64,000 nt of DNA, taken from NCBI GenBank assembly GCA_034770075.1, contig CM068383.1, positions 41,931,222 to 41,995,221 on the forward strand, in the 5' to 3' direction. This stretch comes from Aralia elata. Taxonomy: Eukaryota > Streptophyta > Magnoliopsida > Apiales > Araliaceae. The notes under the pieces were generated by a model. The model was not told the DNA's origin and ran no database searches. It saw only the letters and a list, made by a program, of their open reading frames with translations. Below, in pieces: positions 46,417 through 58,955 of the stretch. Every line of letters begins with the position of its first letter. The first letter of the stretch is position 1. A program made the translations under genes and the position numbers.

Positions 46417-48732
46417 TTATAAAAACAGGTGTGGGTAATTATCTCGCATTTTACTCTCGAGCTCCCACGTAGCTTCCTTTATGTTTTGATTCCTCTAAAT
46501 AACTTTGACTGAAGGTATCACTTTATTGCGTAGATGTTGTTCTTTCTTATCTATGATTTCAATAGGAACTTCTTCATATGATAAATCTTTTTCGATCTGA
46601 ATAGGCTCGTAATCTATAATATGTTTATAATCGGGTTTGTATGGTCGTAACACAGACACATTAAACACGTTATGGATATGTTCTAACTCAGGAGGTAAGA
46701 CTACCTCATAAGCTACTTCACCTATCCTTCTTAATATCTGAAATGGTCCAATGAATCTCGGACTCAATTTTCCCTTATTGCCGAAACGTATTTTGCCTTT
46801 CCACGGAGAAACTTTTAAAAACACGTGACTACCGACATCGAAATCTTGTAGCTTCCTATGTTGATCCGCATATTTCTTCTGTCGATCTTGAGACGCTTGC
46901 AATCTTTCTCGTATAATTCGAACTACCTCAGCGGTTTGTTGAATTATTTCGAGTCCTAGCATTTGTCGTTCCCCGACCTCGTCCCAACATAAAGGTGTCT
47001 TACATTTTCTTCCATATAGAGCTTCAAATGGTGGCATTCCTATGCTGGCATGATAGCTATTGTTATAGGCAAACTCTACCAAAGGTAACTGATCTTCCCA
47101 ACTTCCCTTGAAGTCCATGATGCAAGTGCGCAACATGTCCTCCAATGTTTGAATGGTTCTCTCACTCTGACCATCAGTTTGTGGGTGATAAGCTGTGCTT
47201 AATCTCAACTGGGTTCCTAAATGTTTCTGGAGACTTGTCCAAAAATTTGAAGTAAATCGTGGGTCGTCTGATACTATAGAAACAGGGACTCCATGTCTAG
47301 AAATAACTTCATTGATGTAAAGTTTGGCTAACTGGTCAAGACTAAAGTTGACTTTTATGGGTAGAAAATGAGCTGATTTAGTAAGACGATCTACAATTAC
47401 CCAAATGGCATTGTGACCTTTTTGGGTGTTTGGAAGACCCACTACGAAATCCATAGTAATGTGTTCCCATTTCCACTCAGGAATTTCTAAGGGTTGTAAT
47501 AGTCCACTCGGCTTTTGATGTTCAGCTTTAACCCTTTGACACGTTAAACATTTACTTACCCATTCTGCTATTTCTCTTTTCATGTTAGACCACCAAAAGT
47601 GCCGGCTTAAATCTTTGTACATTTTTGTACTACCTGGATGTACAACGAACTTAGAACTATGGGCTTCATTCAATATTTCATCTTTCAATTCTTGTACTGA
47701 GGGTACCCAAATTCTATCTTCGTACCTCAGTACTCCATCCTTATCCATTCTGAATTTGTTATTTTTCTTATGGGTTATTTCAGTCTTACACTTCTGACAC
47801 TCTGCATCCGTCTCCTGTAGTCTCTTGACTCTCTCCAACAAAGTTGGACCATTATCCACAACAAATAACTTTTGGGTAGAATTCAGTGGAACTCTTACCT
47901 CGATCTCAAGTTTGTCAAACTCTTTTATCAATACCTCGTTATTTGTTATCTTGTTCAACTTTTCTTGATTCTTCCTACTTAACGCGTCTGCTACGCCGTT
48001 GGCTTTCCCTGGATGATATAAGATTTCACAGTCGAAATCCTTTATCAATTATATCCATCTCCTCTGCCGCATGTTTAACTCTTTCTGCGTGAAAATATAC
48101 TTCAGATTTTTATGATATGTGTATATCTCACACTTCTCCCCATACAAGTAATGTCGCCATATTTTCAAGGCAAATACTACCGCAGCTAACTCAAGATCAT
48201 GCATAGGATACCTCTTCTCATAATCTTTGAGTTGTCGTGAGGCATACGCAATCACCTTCCCATGTTGCATTAACACACAACCCTATCCCTTGTGTGATGC
48301 ATCACTATAAACGACAAGACCTCCTGTATCATCTGGTAAAGATAACACTGGTGCCATGCTCAATCGTTTCTTCAACTCTCGGAAGCTTTCTTCACATTTA
48401 TCTGTCCAGACGTACTTTACCGTCTTTCGAGTTAAATTGGTTAGCGGGGTTGCTATTTTTGAAAAATCTTGTATAAAACGCCTATAGTACCCTGCTAAAC
48501 CGAGAAAACTTCGTACTTCTGTTAGAGTTGTTGGTTGTTCCCAATTCACAACCGCCTCTATCTTTGCTGGATCCACCGCTATTCCATTCTTGTCAATTAC
48601 ATGACCCAAGAACTAAACTTGTTCCAACCAGAACTCACACTTGGAAAACTTTGCATAAAGTTGTTCCTTGCGTAATATCTCCAATACGCTCCTTAAGTGT
48701 TCAGCATGCTCCTCCTTTGTTCTCGAGTATAC
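46417..48732 (-). pseudogene. Partial RT, RNase H, integrase and chromodomain of G
   Basis: Begins at the joint 48732 inside RT, past the catalytic motif (EEHAEHLR). The RNase H region (48049-48609) has SDASHKG, then a stop, and CEIYTYHKNLKY with Tyr where F has Asp. A 517-codon open frame follows (46495-48048). It holds the HHCC zinc region (HPGSTKMY, CLTCQRVKAEHQ) and the integrase core, in which VSDDPRF lacks one codon present in F. The chromodomain comes last. UAG at 46495-46497 falls at the same chromodomain codon as in F; the frame then stays open (EATWELE) to TAA at 46417-46419. Other stops lie near 48614, 48293 and 48052. Confidence 0.92.
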
Positions 48733-51700
48733 CTCTTGAGTTCGGATATCTAGTAGGGGATCAGCCTAACCAATATCCTAGGAGTATGCATATCATCCTA
48801 CCATTTTGGTCAATTCATTTAATTGACAATTTAAACCTTATTTGAAGGTTTGTCGGACCACCTTCCATCCACGGTGTCCCTATTACTCAGTATAGATGTC
48901 GTACCAAAACAATTTGGTTTGACATAATAAATTTAAGCTCAAACAATCAATAAATGATTAAAGGTAACAAGGTTCGGAGACTTGTCTTAGCGTAGTTTCG
49001 TTAGAATTTAAGACAGTTGGTCAACGTACGTAGTCTACGTATACCAATAATAAGCGTTAGCACGTATATAAACATGTATTACGCTAATCTAGACAAGTTT
49101 CATTAAGGTTCGACGTTGATTCAGTATCTCGGTCGCGTCCTTAATGGCTAAACACATAGATTGTTCGATAAAACTTCATTTGGAAGCTTAATTATTAGTC
49201 TAAATAATTTATTTATTATTTATAACACTTTTATAAGCTTAATATTATTTTTAAATAATTTTTATAAGCTTGGAAGTATTTTTAAATAATTTTACAAGCT
49301 TAGGAATAATTTTAAATAATTTAATTATCATTTAAAATATTTTTAAAACATTGAATATATTATTTAAAAGATTTATTTATCATTTAGAATATTTTTGATT
49401 ACTTAAAATATTATTTAAATAATTTATTTTATCATTAATAATATTTTTAGAATTTATTTTATTATTATAATAATTTAATTATTACTTATAATAATTTTTA
49501 AAACTTTATTTAATATTTAAATGATTTAATTATCATTTATAATATTTTTAAATACTTAATATATTATTTAAATGATTTATTTATCATTAATAATATTTAA
49601 ATATTTAATATTTTATTTAATTATTACATCTAATAATTTTATTTACTTTAATATCATTTTTAAATAATTAATATAATTATTAAATGATTTATTATAATTA
49701 TTATTATTATTTAATTAAATTAAATAATAATTCAGAAATATATAAAAATATTAAAATTAAATTTTTATAATTAAAAATAAATTTTCGAATATAATTATTA
49801 ATTATTTATAATTATTTAATATTTATTTATTATTTTATAATTTATTTAATTAATTTTTATTAAAAATCCGTCGCTAAACGGCTTTAGCAACGGTCTGCAT
49901 CCGTTTAAAGGTTTCTGGGTTTGGCTATGCATTTCGTCGCTAAATGTGTTCTTCATGAAGAACACTTGGTCAATGTCCAACAGTGACTTTTGACCTCAAA
50001 TTTCTCTCAGCTGAGTTGTTATTTGATCTTAATTTTTGTTTGTTGTTATAGCCAACATGGCAGTGCATAACGACATATTGAATTTCATCTCAAATTATAT
50101 CATATCATGTTAGATAATTAATGGTCAAACTAGCCGGTTCAAACTGTTCTTGAGTTTCTGGGACCCAGAAACTCAGTCAGTCATGGTCGGTCAACGTGGT
50201 TTGACCGCTAATAACTTTGATTCTATGTTAGCTAAATATGTTTTTATGATTTGTAATTATAGTTTACATGGCAAAGACCAAATACAAATATTAAAACCTC
50301 ATAAATTATATCATTTAGGCATGATCTGGGTTGCTTATTTTCTTGCCAGGAAACTGTCAGAACCTTCAAACGATTTCTGGGTTACCTAGAAATCAGTTTG
50401 CATGGTCGGTCAGTGGGTTTTGACCATTAATAACTTTCATCCTAGAGATAATTTATCCATTCTACAAGTCGGATCTTAAAGCTAACATGGCATACTACTG
50501 ATTCATGCTTTAAAACACATCAAACAAACATTTTAAGCCGATCAAAAGCTCTGACAAAAAGGCTTGTCAGACTCTTCTTGGCTGCCAAGAACAGTTTGCT
50601 ATTTTTGATAAATTTTGATATCTAGATGTTATAAAAACATGTTTTAACCGCCCAGATCACTTAATTACATATAAATAAACATTCCTAAACACTTAAACAT
50701 AACATCTAATTCAACCTTAAAGATCTAGCAATAAATTAGGGTTTATGCACCTTTTCTTCAAATTTTTGATTCTGGCTTTTGATTCTGACCTTTGGCTTGC
50801 AGAGGCTTGTTTAGGCTTTGATTATAAGTGTTTAGGTTTTGTAAATTCGTAGGTTAAATGACCAGCATGATGTTCTATTTATAGCAACTTAGAATTTAGG
50901 GTTTTTAGGTAATTTCTCACATTCTTGCCTCCACAAATATCTAACCACTTAACTTGTGCTGCTTGTGATCTGGTCTAATTCACCTACATGTGCTGGAGTT
51001 TATGAAAATATCTTATTTGTGTTCTTATCCTATTTTAATTGGTTTAAACTTTTATTTTTAATTTATTTACTTACTAATTAAACTTAGATTTTTACTAATT
51101 ATGATTAGGGTGTATAGTCATGTTTAGTAATAAATTAATTAAGATAATATATCATAATTAAGGGTTATCATTTCATAATTTAATGTTATCAAATCAAATT
51201 AGGATTTTAGGATTTTGAATTAGGGTATAGGGTTTCTAATTAGGGTTTAGGGTTTCCAATCTTCACTTAGGGTTTTAATATAAGTTTAATGATTCATAAT
51301 TAATGTTATGATTTATTATTTAGATCTTAATTATATCAATTAAGATTCTAGTACAATAATTAGGGTTTATAATTGATTAATTCGGACATCGGTTACCAAT
51401 TAGGGTTTTTAAATTAGGGTTTCTATTTCAGTTTATCATTTTAAACCCTAATTAACTTATTTTAGAATTTTATCAGTTAATATAATATTATATTAACTCC
51501 GAAGCACGACAAAGCACTTCGTCATTTTCAAGCACGACACAACAGCTTACAAAAATAATTTGCCGAGACGCTTCTCAATGAATTCGCTGGAAGCACGACA
51601 AATCATTTTGTCCGATTAAGCACGACACAGCTGCTTGGCAAAAAAAATTTATTTGACCTAATTCTTAAATAAAATACACAATCACATAATACAAAGTCAG

Positions 51701-51769
51701 AACATGAAATTTCATTTATTAAACACATAATTTACATATACAGATCTTATTAGGGTTCGGTATATTACA
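48733..51769 (-). repeat. Divergent, truncated 5'-side LTR of G
   Basis: Ends TGTAATATACCGAACCC at 51769 (element sense start) and shares TTCGGATATCTAGTAGGGGA at the joint with 44635 of the other LTR. The middle differs strongly: AT-rich TTTAAATAATTT repeats at 49190-49860, and no minisatellite. TATA box (minus) at 50876-50883, donor-like GAAAAG/GTGCAT (GT 50750-50749). GCACGAC units at 51504-51630. Confidence 0.8.
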
Positions 51770-53160
51770 GTATGCCATGACTCTTGTCACAGATTTGCAC
51801 TCAAGCATTTCTAGGCCAGCCATTGAGGCCACCCACTTCGAAATTAAGCCAGGCACCATCCAAATGGTCCAAAACTGTTTGCAGTTTGGTGGGTTGCCCA
51901 ATGACGACCCAAATGCTCATTTGGTGAGTTTTTTGGAAATATGTGACACATTCAAGTACACTCAAGTTACTGATGATGCAATTAGACTCCGATTATTTCT
52001 TTTCACGCTTCGTGACAAGGCAAAGAGTTGGTTGCATTTGCTTCCCTCGGGCTCGATTACCAAATGGGATGACTTAGCCCAGAAATTTTTGGCAAAGTTC
52101 TTCCCGCCCGCGAAAACTACAAGATTAGGGAATGACATCACTTCATTTGTTCAATAGGATCCTGAGTCTTTGTATGAAGTTTGGGAAAGATTCAAAGATC
52201 TAATAAGGAGATGTCCACACCATGGTTTGCCTCAATGGTTGCAAGTTGAAATCTTCTACAACGGGTTGACCAATGCCACTCGATCAAGTGTCGACGCAGC
52301 TGCAGGTGGTAGTTTAATGGGAAAGAGTTTTGCGGATGCCTATAAACTATTGGAAACCATGGCTGCCAATATTTATCAATGGCCTTCGGAGAGAAAAATG
52401 CCACAAAAGGTAGCAGGAAAATTCGAGGTTGATCATTTCACTACAATAGCCGCACAGCTAACTGCGCTTACAAAGGACGTGAAAATTTTAGGAACTCAAT
52501 CTGTGCAAAGCATTTCTGAAACCTGTGAGTTGTGTGTTGGAAATCATCCTACCGAGCAATGTCCTATCAATGCAGAATCCGTACAGTTCGTTGGTAATTA
52601 CAATAGACAGCAAAATAACCCTCAATCAAATCACTACAATCCTGGATGGAGAAATCACCCAAATTTCTCATGGAGCAACAACAACAATACCCAAAACCAA
52701 TATTCAGCTCCTAGGCATCAATATCCCCTAGGATTTCAAAATCAAACTCAACCACATCATCAACCCCAATCACACCAACAAGCCTCAAACCCACCCTTGC
52801 CACAACAGGAGAAAAAGCCTAGTGGGGATGATTTATTGGCTCAATTGGTTGCATAACACAACGCTTTGATACGAAATATTGAGCTTCAACTAGGACAGAT
52901 AGCTAGGGCTATGAATATCCGTCCTCTTGGTGCCTTACCTAGTGACACGGAAGTCAACCCGAAAAGAGAAGGTAAGGAGCATTGCAAGGCTGTGACTTTG
53001 AGAAGTGGGAAGGAACTACCGGAAGTTGTGAATGATGTTCCATCAGAAACAGTGATTGAGGATGTGAATGTGGAGAATGAGGAAGAAAAGATAAAAGAAG
53101 TAGAAAAGAAGGAAAAAGAGCCAGTGCCAAAACCTGAGGGGAGCAAGCAAGGCCCTATGT
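51770..53160 (+). pseudogene. Athila Gag of element K (two stops)
   Basis: Structural particle protein. Visible: IQMVQNCLQFGGLPNDDPN, SLRDKAKSWLH-like core (written here as LRDKAKSWLHLLPSG), FLAKFFPP, ERFKDLIRRCPHHGLP, the Cys/His box CELCVGNHPTEQCP (about 52524-52565), an Asn/Gln-rich linker and LGALPSDTEVNPKREGKEH. The start is close to the G LTR border, so about the first 20 residues may be lost. A TAG near 52155 and a TAA near 52854 split the frame; both fit loss of a Gln codon. Confidence 0.9.
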
Positions 53161-55665
53161 ATCCACCATGCCCGTTTCCACAACGTCAGCAGAAGATAAA
53201 GTTGGATAAGCAATTCTCTAAGTTCTTGGAAGTTTTCAAGAAATTGCACATAAATATACTATTCGCTGAGGCATTGGAACAAATGCCTAGTTATGTGAAG
53301 TTCATGAAAGAAATCTTGTCAAGAAAGAGAAGGCTTGAGGAGTTTGAGACGGTGGCACTGACCGAAGAATGCAGTGTTGTGTTACAAAGAAAGTTACCAC
53401 CAAAGTTGAAAGATCCGGGGAGTTTCACAATTCCTTGTACAATTGGTAACCAATTCTTTGGCAAGGCCCTATATGATTTGGGGGTAAGCATCAATCTAAT
53501 GCCACTCTCAATTTATCAACAACTGGGATTAAGTGAGGCAAAACCTACAAATGTTACATTGCAACTTGCGGATAGGTCTGTCACATACCCAAGAGGCATA
53601 GTAGAAGATGTGCTTGTCAAGGTGGATAAGTTTATTTTTCCAGCAGATTTCATTGTTCTTGATTTTGAAGAAGACAGGGAGATACCTATTATCCTTGGGC
53701 GACCATTCTTAGCCACAGGCAGAACTTTGATTGATGTGCAAAAAGGAGAGCTAACCATGCGCGTCCAAGACCAAGAGGTAACTTTTAATGTTTTTAAAGT
53801 AATGAAATTTCCTAATGTGCAAGATGAATGCTTCAGGATAGACTTGATTGACGAAGCAGTGGATGAGGTGTTCACAACAAACTATGAAGTTGACCCTTTT
53901 GAAGAATTGCTGGGAGAATCACTTGAGAGTGAACCTCTTTTTCCTAATGAGATGGTGAATGTGCTGAATGTCCCCCCATGTTTTATCAAGTATAAGCAAC
54001 AGTTTGAACCGTTAGATAGATCGAGCAGTTCTAGTGCCATTGTAAAATCCTCATGGGAAGAGCCACCCACCTTAGAGCTCAAACCATTGCCTATCCACTT
54101 GAGGTATGCGTATTTGGGTAATGATAGTACTTTGCCTGTTATTGTGTCTGCTTCACTTGATGATGTGCAGGAAAATAAATTGCTAAGAGTGCTACGGGAG
54201 TACAAAATAGCTCTAGGTTGGTCCATTGCCGACATCAAGGGAATTAGCCCCACATTTTGTATGCACAAGATCATATTGGAAGATGAGGCCAAACCTGTGG
54301 TTGAGCATCAGCGTAGATTGAACCCTGTCATGAAGGAGGTGGTCAAGAAGGAAATTATCAAATTGCTCGATGCCGACATCATCTATCCCATCTCAGACAG
54401 TCCATGGGTTAGTCCAGTGCAATGTGTTCTAAAGAAGGGAGGCATGACAGTGGTCTCTAATGAAAATATTGAGTTGATCCCAACTAGAACTGTCACCGAA
54501 TGGAGATTTTGCATGGACTACAGAAGGTTGAACAAGACTATATGCAAGGATCATTTCCCGCTTCCATTCATTGATCAAATGCTAGACAGGTTGGTGGGAC
54601 ATGAATTCTATTGTCTCTTGGATGGATATTCGGGCTACAACCAAATTGTCATTGCCCCCGAAGATCAAGAGAAAACAACATTCACTTGTCCATATAGGAC
54701 ATTTGCTTTCAGAAGAATGTCGTTTGGTTTATGCAATGGCAATATTCTCCGATATGGTTGAGCAAGGATTGGAGGTTTTCATGGATGACTTTTCGGTTTT
54801 TGGAGATTCATTCGACTTATGCCTTGAAAACCTTGTGAAAGTGCTGAAACGATGTGTTGAAACAAATTTAGTGCTAAATTGGGAGAAATGCCACTTCATG
54901 GTGCAAGAAGGCATTATTTTGGGGCATAGAGTGTCTTCAAAGGGGCTGGAGGTTGATAAGGCCAAGATTGAGACCATTGAGAAACTTCCTCCACCAACCA
55001 ACGTCAAGGGCATTCATAGTTTCCTTGGACATGCTGGATTTTATAGGCGGTTTATTAAAGGTTTTTCCAAAATTACAAAACCGCTGTGTAGTCTCCTTGA
55101 GAAAGACACTCCATCTGTCTTCGATCATGCATGTTTAGAGGCTTTTGAGTTACTAAGGAAGAAGCTTGTAAGTGCTCCTATTATCATGGCCCCGGATTTG
55201 AATCTTCCATTTGAATTGATGTGCGACGCTAGCGACTTTGCAATTGGTGTTGTTTTGGGCCATCGCAAGGACAAGGTTTTTCATGTGATCTATTATGCTA
55301 GCAAGACACTAACTGGAGCACAACTTAATTATACAACAACAAAGAAGGAAATGCTTGCTATTGTATATGCCTTCGACAAATTTCGTGCTTATCTCATTGG
55401 CACCAAGGTCATTGTGTACATTGACCATTCAGCCATAAAGTACTTAATAGCAAAGAAGGACGTAAAGCCACGCTTGATTCGATGGGTTTTATTACTTCAA
55501 GAGTTTGATCTTGAGATTCGAGATAAGAAGGGAACCGAGAATCAAGTGGCGGATCACCTGTCAAGGCTGGAAAATGCATACCATGAGGTGGGAGAGGATG
55601 TCATGATTAATGAATCTTTCCCCGATGAGCAACTTTTCGCCATCACACATGAAGTGCCACGGTAA
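53161..55665 (+). pseudogene. Athila protease, RT and RNase H of K (29-nt-type deletion)
   Basis: The protease has LYDLGVSINLMPLSIYQQLG with Asp codon at 53475 and ends IILGRPFLAT. The RT palm begins EWRFCMDYRRLNK (about 54500), followed by GYSGYNQI and RRMSFGLCN. There a short deletion removes the conserved stretch that normally precedes MAIFSDMVE and shifts the frame (about 54737). The new frame has FMDDFSVFG (54778) and continues into RNase H (ELMCDASDFAIG, YASKTLTGAQ, YIDHSAIKYL), ending VADHLSRLE and a TAA at 55665. Confidence 0.92.
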
Positions 55666-56946
55666 GCTGACTATGTTAATTATGTGGTGAGCCATGTGCT
55701 ACCGCCCGAGCTGAGCTTTCAACAGAAAAGGAAGTTCCTGCACAATGTGAAGCATTATTTTTGGGACGAACCTTTTTTGTTTAAGCAATGTGCTAACCAG
55801 CTGATCAGAAAATGCGTACCTCAGTCTGAAATGGGAAGTGTTTTGCAACAGTGACATGCTTCAGCTTTCGGAGGACATTATGGTGGAGAGAGAACAGCGG
55901 CGAAAGTACTTCAGTCAGGTTTTTATTGGCCAACGCTGTTCAAGGATGCCCATGTGTTTGTGCTGAATTGCGATCGATGTCAAAGAGTTGGGAACATTTC
56001 CAAGCGTCATGAGATGCCACTAACCACAATCCTGGAGGTTGAGATCTTTGACGTATGGGGTATTGACTTTATGGGTCTGTTTCCTTCTTCGTTCAACAAT
56101 TTGTATATCCTTGTGGCTGTAGATTACGTGTCAAAATGGGTTGAAGTAGCCGCGACGCCCAACAATGATGCCAAGGTTGTGCTGAAGTTCCTTCGAAAAA
56201 ATATTTTCACAAGATTCGGAACTCCGTGAGCAATAATTAGCGATGAAGGGTCGCACTTTTGTAACAAGAACTTTAATGCCCTTCTTGCTAAATATGGGGT
56301 GACCAATAAAATTGCCATGACCTATCATCCTCAAAAAAGTGGTCAGGTGGAGGTATCCAATAGAGAAGTGAAAAGGATTTTAGAGAAGGTTGTGAACCCG
56401 AATAGAAAGGACTGGTCATTGAAGCTTGATGACGCCTTATGGGCGTATAGGACGGCATACAAAACTCCTATCGGGATGTCACCATATCAGCTTGTGTATG
56501 GGAAAGCATTTCACCTTTCGGTGGAACTAGAGCATAGTGCTTATTGGGCCATCCGGAGGCTAAACTTTGATTTGAATGCTGCGGGAGAGAAACGCCTCTT
56601 GCAACTCAACGAGATGGACGAGTTCTGTCTCCAGTCCTATGAGAATGCAAAGCTCTACAAGGAAAAAGTCAAGAGGTGGCACGACAAGAAGATAATCGAT
56701 CGAACGTTTAAGGTTGGACAACCCGTCCTACTTTATAATTCTCGGTTGAAGCTATTTCTCGGTAAACTCAAATCAAGATGGTCAAGGCCATTTTATATCA
56801 ATCATGTTTTTCCTCATGGGGCAATTGAACTGCGGGCTGATAAGACAAACCAATTGTTCAAGGTGAACGGACAAAGAATTAAGCACTATTGGGGTGGTGA
56901 CATTGAGCGCCAAAAGACCTCAATTAGTCTCGTCGATCCGAAATGA
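55666..56946 (+). pseudogene. Athila integrase of K (three stops)
   Basis: Continues the polyprotein frame after the TAA at 55663-55665. The zinc region has HASAFGGHYGGERTAAK and LNCDRCQRVG. The core has GIDFMGLFPS, ISDEGSHF and GQVEVSNREVK, giving D, D and E. The C-terminal part has WAYRTAYKTPIGMSPY and FKVGQPVLLYNSRLK. Further stops: TGA near 55852 and TGA near 56227 (at an expected Arg CGA, a CpG C-to-T change). The last stop, at 56944-56946, looks natural. There is no chromodomain, as expected for Athila. Confidence 0.92.
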
Positions 56947-57669
56947 ATGGGGAATAGTCAGTCTGAAGACTCTAAATCAAGCGCTAGTTGGGAGGCAACA
57001 CAATGTTTAGATTAAATTCATGAGTTGTTGTTTCTCAAAATAATAATAATAATAATTTGATTTTTAGCATTAATTGTTTCTAATTTTGTTAATTGTGTTG
57101 CTACATGTAGGAATGTTTATCCATTTTTGGCACTTGAGCGAAGCATGTCAGCGGCACGCCGACAACACGCCAGGCTGTGTGGCCGCACCAAGAAGCTGGT
57201 GCATGTTCTTTAAAGCTTCAATTTTGCTCATTTGCTTCCACCCATTCTTATATCTCTCTCCTCCAACTCCTTAGCCACCTTGCATGCATTTTTCCCAAAC
57301 TCAAATTCGTGCATCATTACTTCAAATTGGCATCCAATCTCGGCAACCCATCATCAATTTCATCTTCTAACTTGGATTTTAACAAGAATTTGAAGGTTTT
57401 TGAAAGATTTCCATGGCTTTTCAAGAGTTTTCCAAGTAAAGGTAAATAAGGGCTATAAATTGCAATTTTCTTGCTTGGGTGCTGTGTGTTGGTGGTTTTT
57501 ATTAGCAGGTACATAGCTAGCTCCCATTGCAAGGCTTTACGGAGGGTTGGGCTTGCTATCCATTGCACTTACAACTGTGATTCTAAAGAGTGCACACCAC
57601 CTGTTCGATCAATTGTCTGAGAGGGAATTCTTGGCTATTTTGGGTAATTTGCTTGAGGCTTTTTCTGGT
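56947..57669 (+). other. Spacer between pol and the env-position ORF, with candidate splice sites
   Basis: Contains a pyrimidine-rich acceptor-like TTGCTACATGTAG (AG at 57109-57110). A possible small intron GTAAATAAGG...TTATTAGCAG spans 57442-57508. Both would suit a subgenomic mRNA for the downstream ORF. A GC-rich patch with GCGGCACGCCGACAACACGC lies at 57150-57190. No convincing coding sequence. Confidence 0.5.
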
Positions 57670-58955
57670 ATGGCTCCCAAACGTCAACGGGGTGAATCTT
57701 CATTGTCCAAACCAACCAAAGCCTATGACAACAAAAAGTTCGTTAGTGTGGAGGCATCCGAGCGTTACCACACTGTCATGGCCACCAAAACATTAATTCC
57801 TGAGAGGGGTATTCTTCCAGACGAAACTAATGATTTTGGCATCGCTAACATAATTGAGGAAAGGGGATGGCAGACTTTCGCCGCACAACCCGAGCCCGCA
57901 TGTATATCAATCGTCCGGGAATTTTATGTTATGCCATGGAGGCTGACGATTATGTACTTATGGTTCGGGGCAAAATGGTGTCATTTGGCAAGCGAAGCAT
58001 TGAAGATTATTGTAAACTTCCTAGAAGCCATGGCACGGATGAGCTCACTAAGTTGGGAACCGAAAAGCCTGATTGGGATGAAATTATTACTACCTTATGT
58101 AAGCCAGGCGCCCGATGGACAATGAAAGGGGGAGAGCCAATGCATTTACGACAGAGTGATTTGAGCAAGTATAGGAAGGCGTGGTTGTACTTCATCAATG
58201 CTAAGCTTTGGCCAACCACCCATGCAACACAAGTGATTCCGATGCGGGCACTGATCCTATTTACCTTGGTGACGGGGCATAGCATCAACGTGGGAAGACT
58301 GATTCGCAACTCCATAATCCAAAATGCTAAAGGAAAGTCTGCAGGTGGATTGCCACACCCATCACTAATATGTGGTTTATGCAAGTTGGCAAAACTCAAG
58401 TGGAACACCAATGAGATACTTCAACCCCCCTTGACACCCATTGACAGCCAAGCTATGCGCCACTACAAAGTTTGGAGGGGTGGGATGCCGGAGGAGCATG
58501 GAGCTGGATTCTTACCTTTGTTGCATCCTCACGAAACTGAGGAAGATAAGGCCAACCCACCACTTAACATCGAGCACCCCGAGCCATCTAATTCTTTAAT
58601 TGACTTACTTATTGCTGAGATGGGCGAGCTTCGGCGTGAAAATCAGGAGATGAGGGCTGAAATGCAGCGGAATGCGCAAGAAAGAGAAAAGGAAGCCCGG
58701 GAGAGGGAGCGTGAATATAGGCGCATGTCACGGCGCATTAATCATTCAATTCAACAGGTCAATTCATTGTGTATTTGTACTTCAGATTTTTATAATGCTA
58801 TCGCACAGGTGATCAACAACAACGGGTTCAATACCGGCCCACATGCAGTCCAATTCCCCACGACACCTATGTTCCCGGAGTATGACCTTGATTCGGGTGA
58901 TGATGCAAATGGAGGCAATCACACAAATAGCAACAGTGAGGATGGTGCTTCTTGA
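57670..58955 (+). pseudogene. Athila env-position ORF (plant transposon protein family), frameshifted
   Basis: Starts MAPKRQRGESS at 57670. A domain like that found after pol in Athila elements and annotated as a putative plant transposon protein follows: ERGWQTFAAQPEPAC, VREFY, then in another frame DDYVLMVRGKMVSFGKRSI. A one- or two-base indel near 57920-57937 separates the frames. The rest is open to 58955: GARWTMKGG, KAWLYFINAKLWPTTH, HSINVGRLIRNSI, then a charged helix (MRAEMQRNAQEREKEARERE) and an acidic Asn/Ser tail. I see no signal peptide and no transmembrane segment, so a true envelope role is doubtful. Confidence 0.85.

Larger units (their letters stand above)
40377..51769 (-). mobile_element. 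Chimeric Tekay-like chromovirus G
   Basis: Minus-strand remnant: 3' LTR in two parts (40377-40440 and 43888-46370) around solo LTR H, polypurine tract 46371-46383, pol 46417-48732, then an abrupt joint into the middle of a second LTR (48733-51769). Gag, protease, the RT catalytic part, primer site and the proximal LTR end are gone. The two LTRs are divergent and the flanks do not match (ATACC on the left, GTATG on the right), so this is not a simple insertion. Confidence 0.82.

Noticed and set aside
57867..58955. True envelope glycoprotein in K
   Set aside because: No signal peptide, no hydrophobic membrane segment; it matches the post-pol plant transposon protein type instead.
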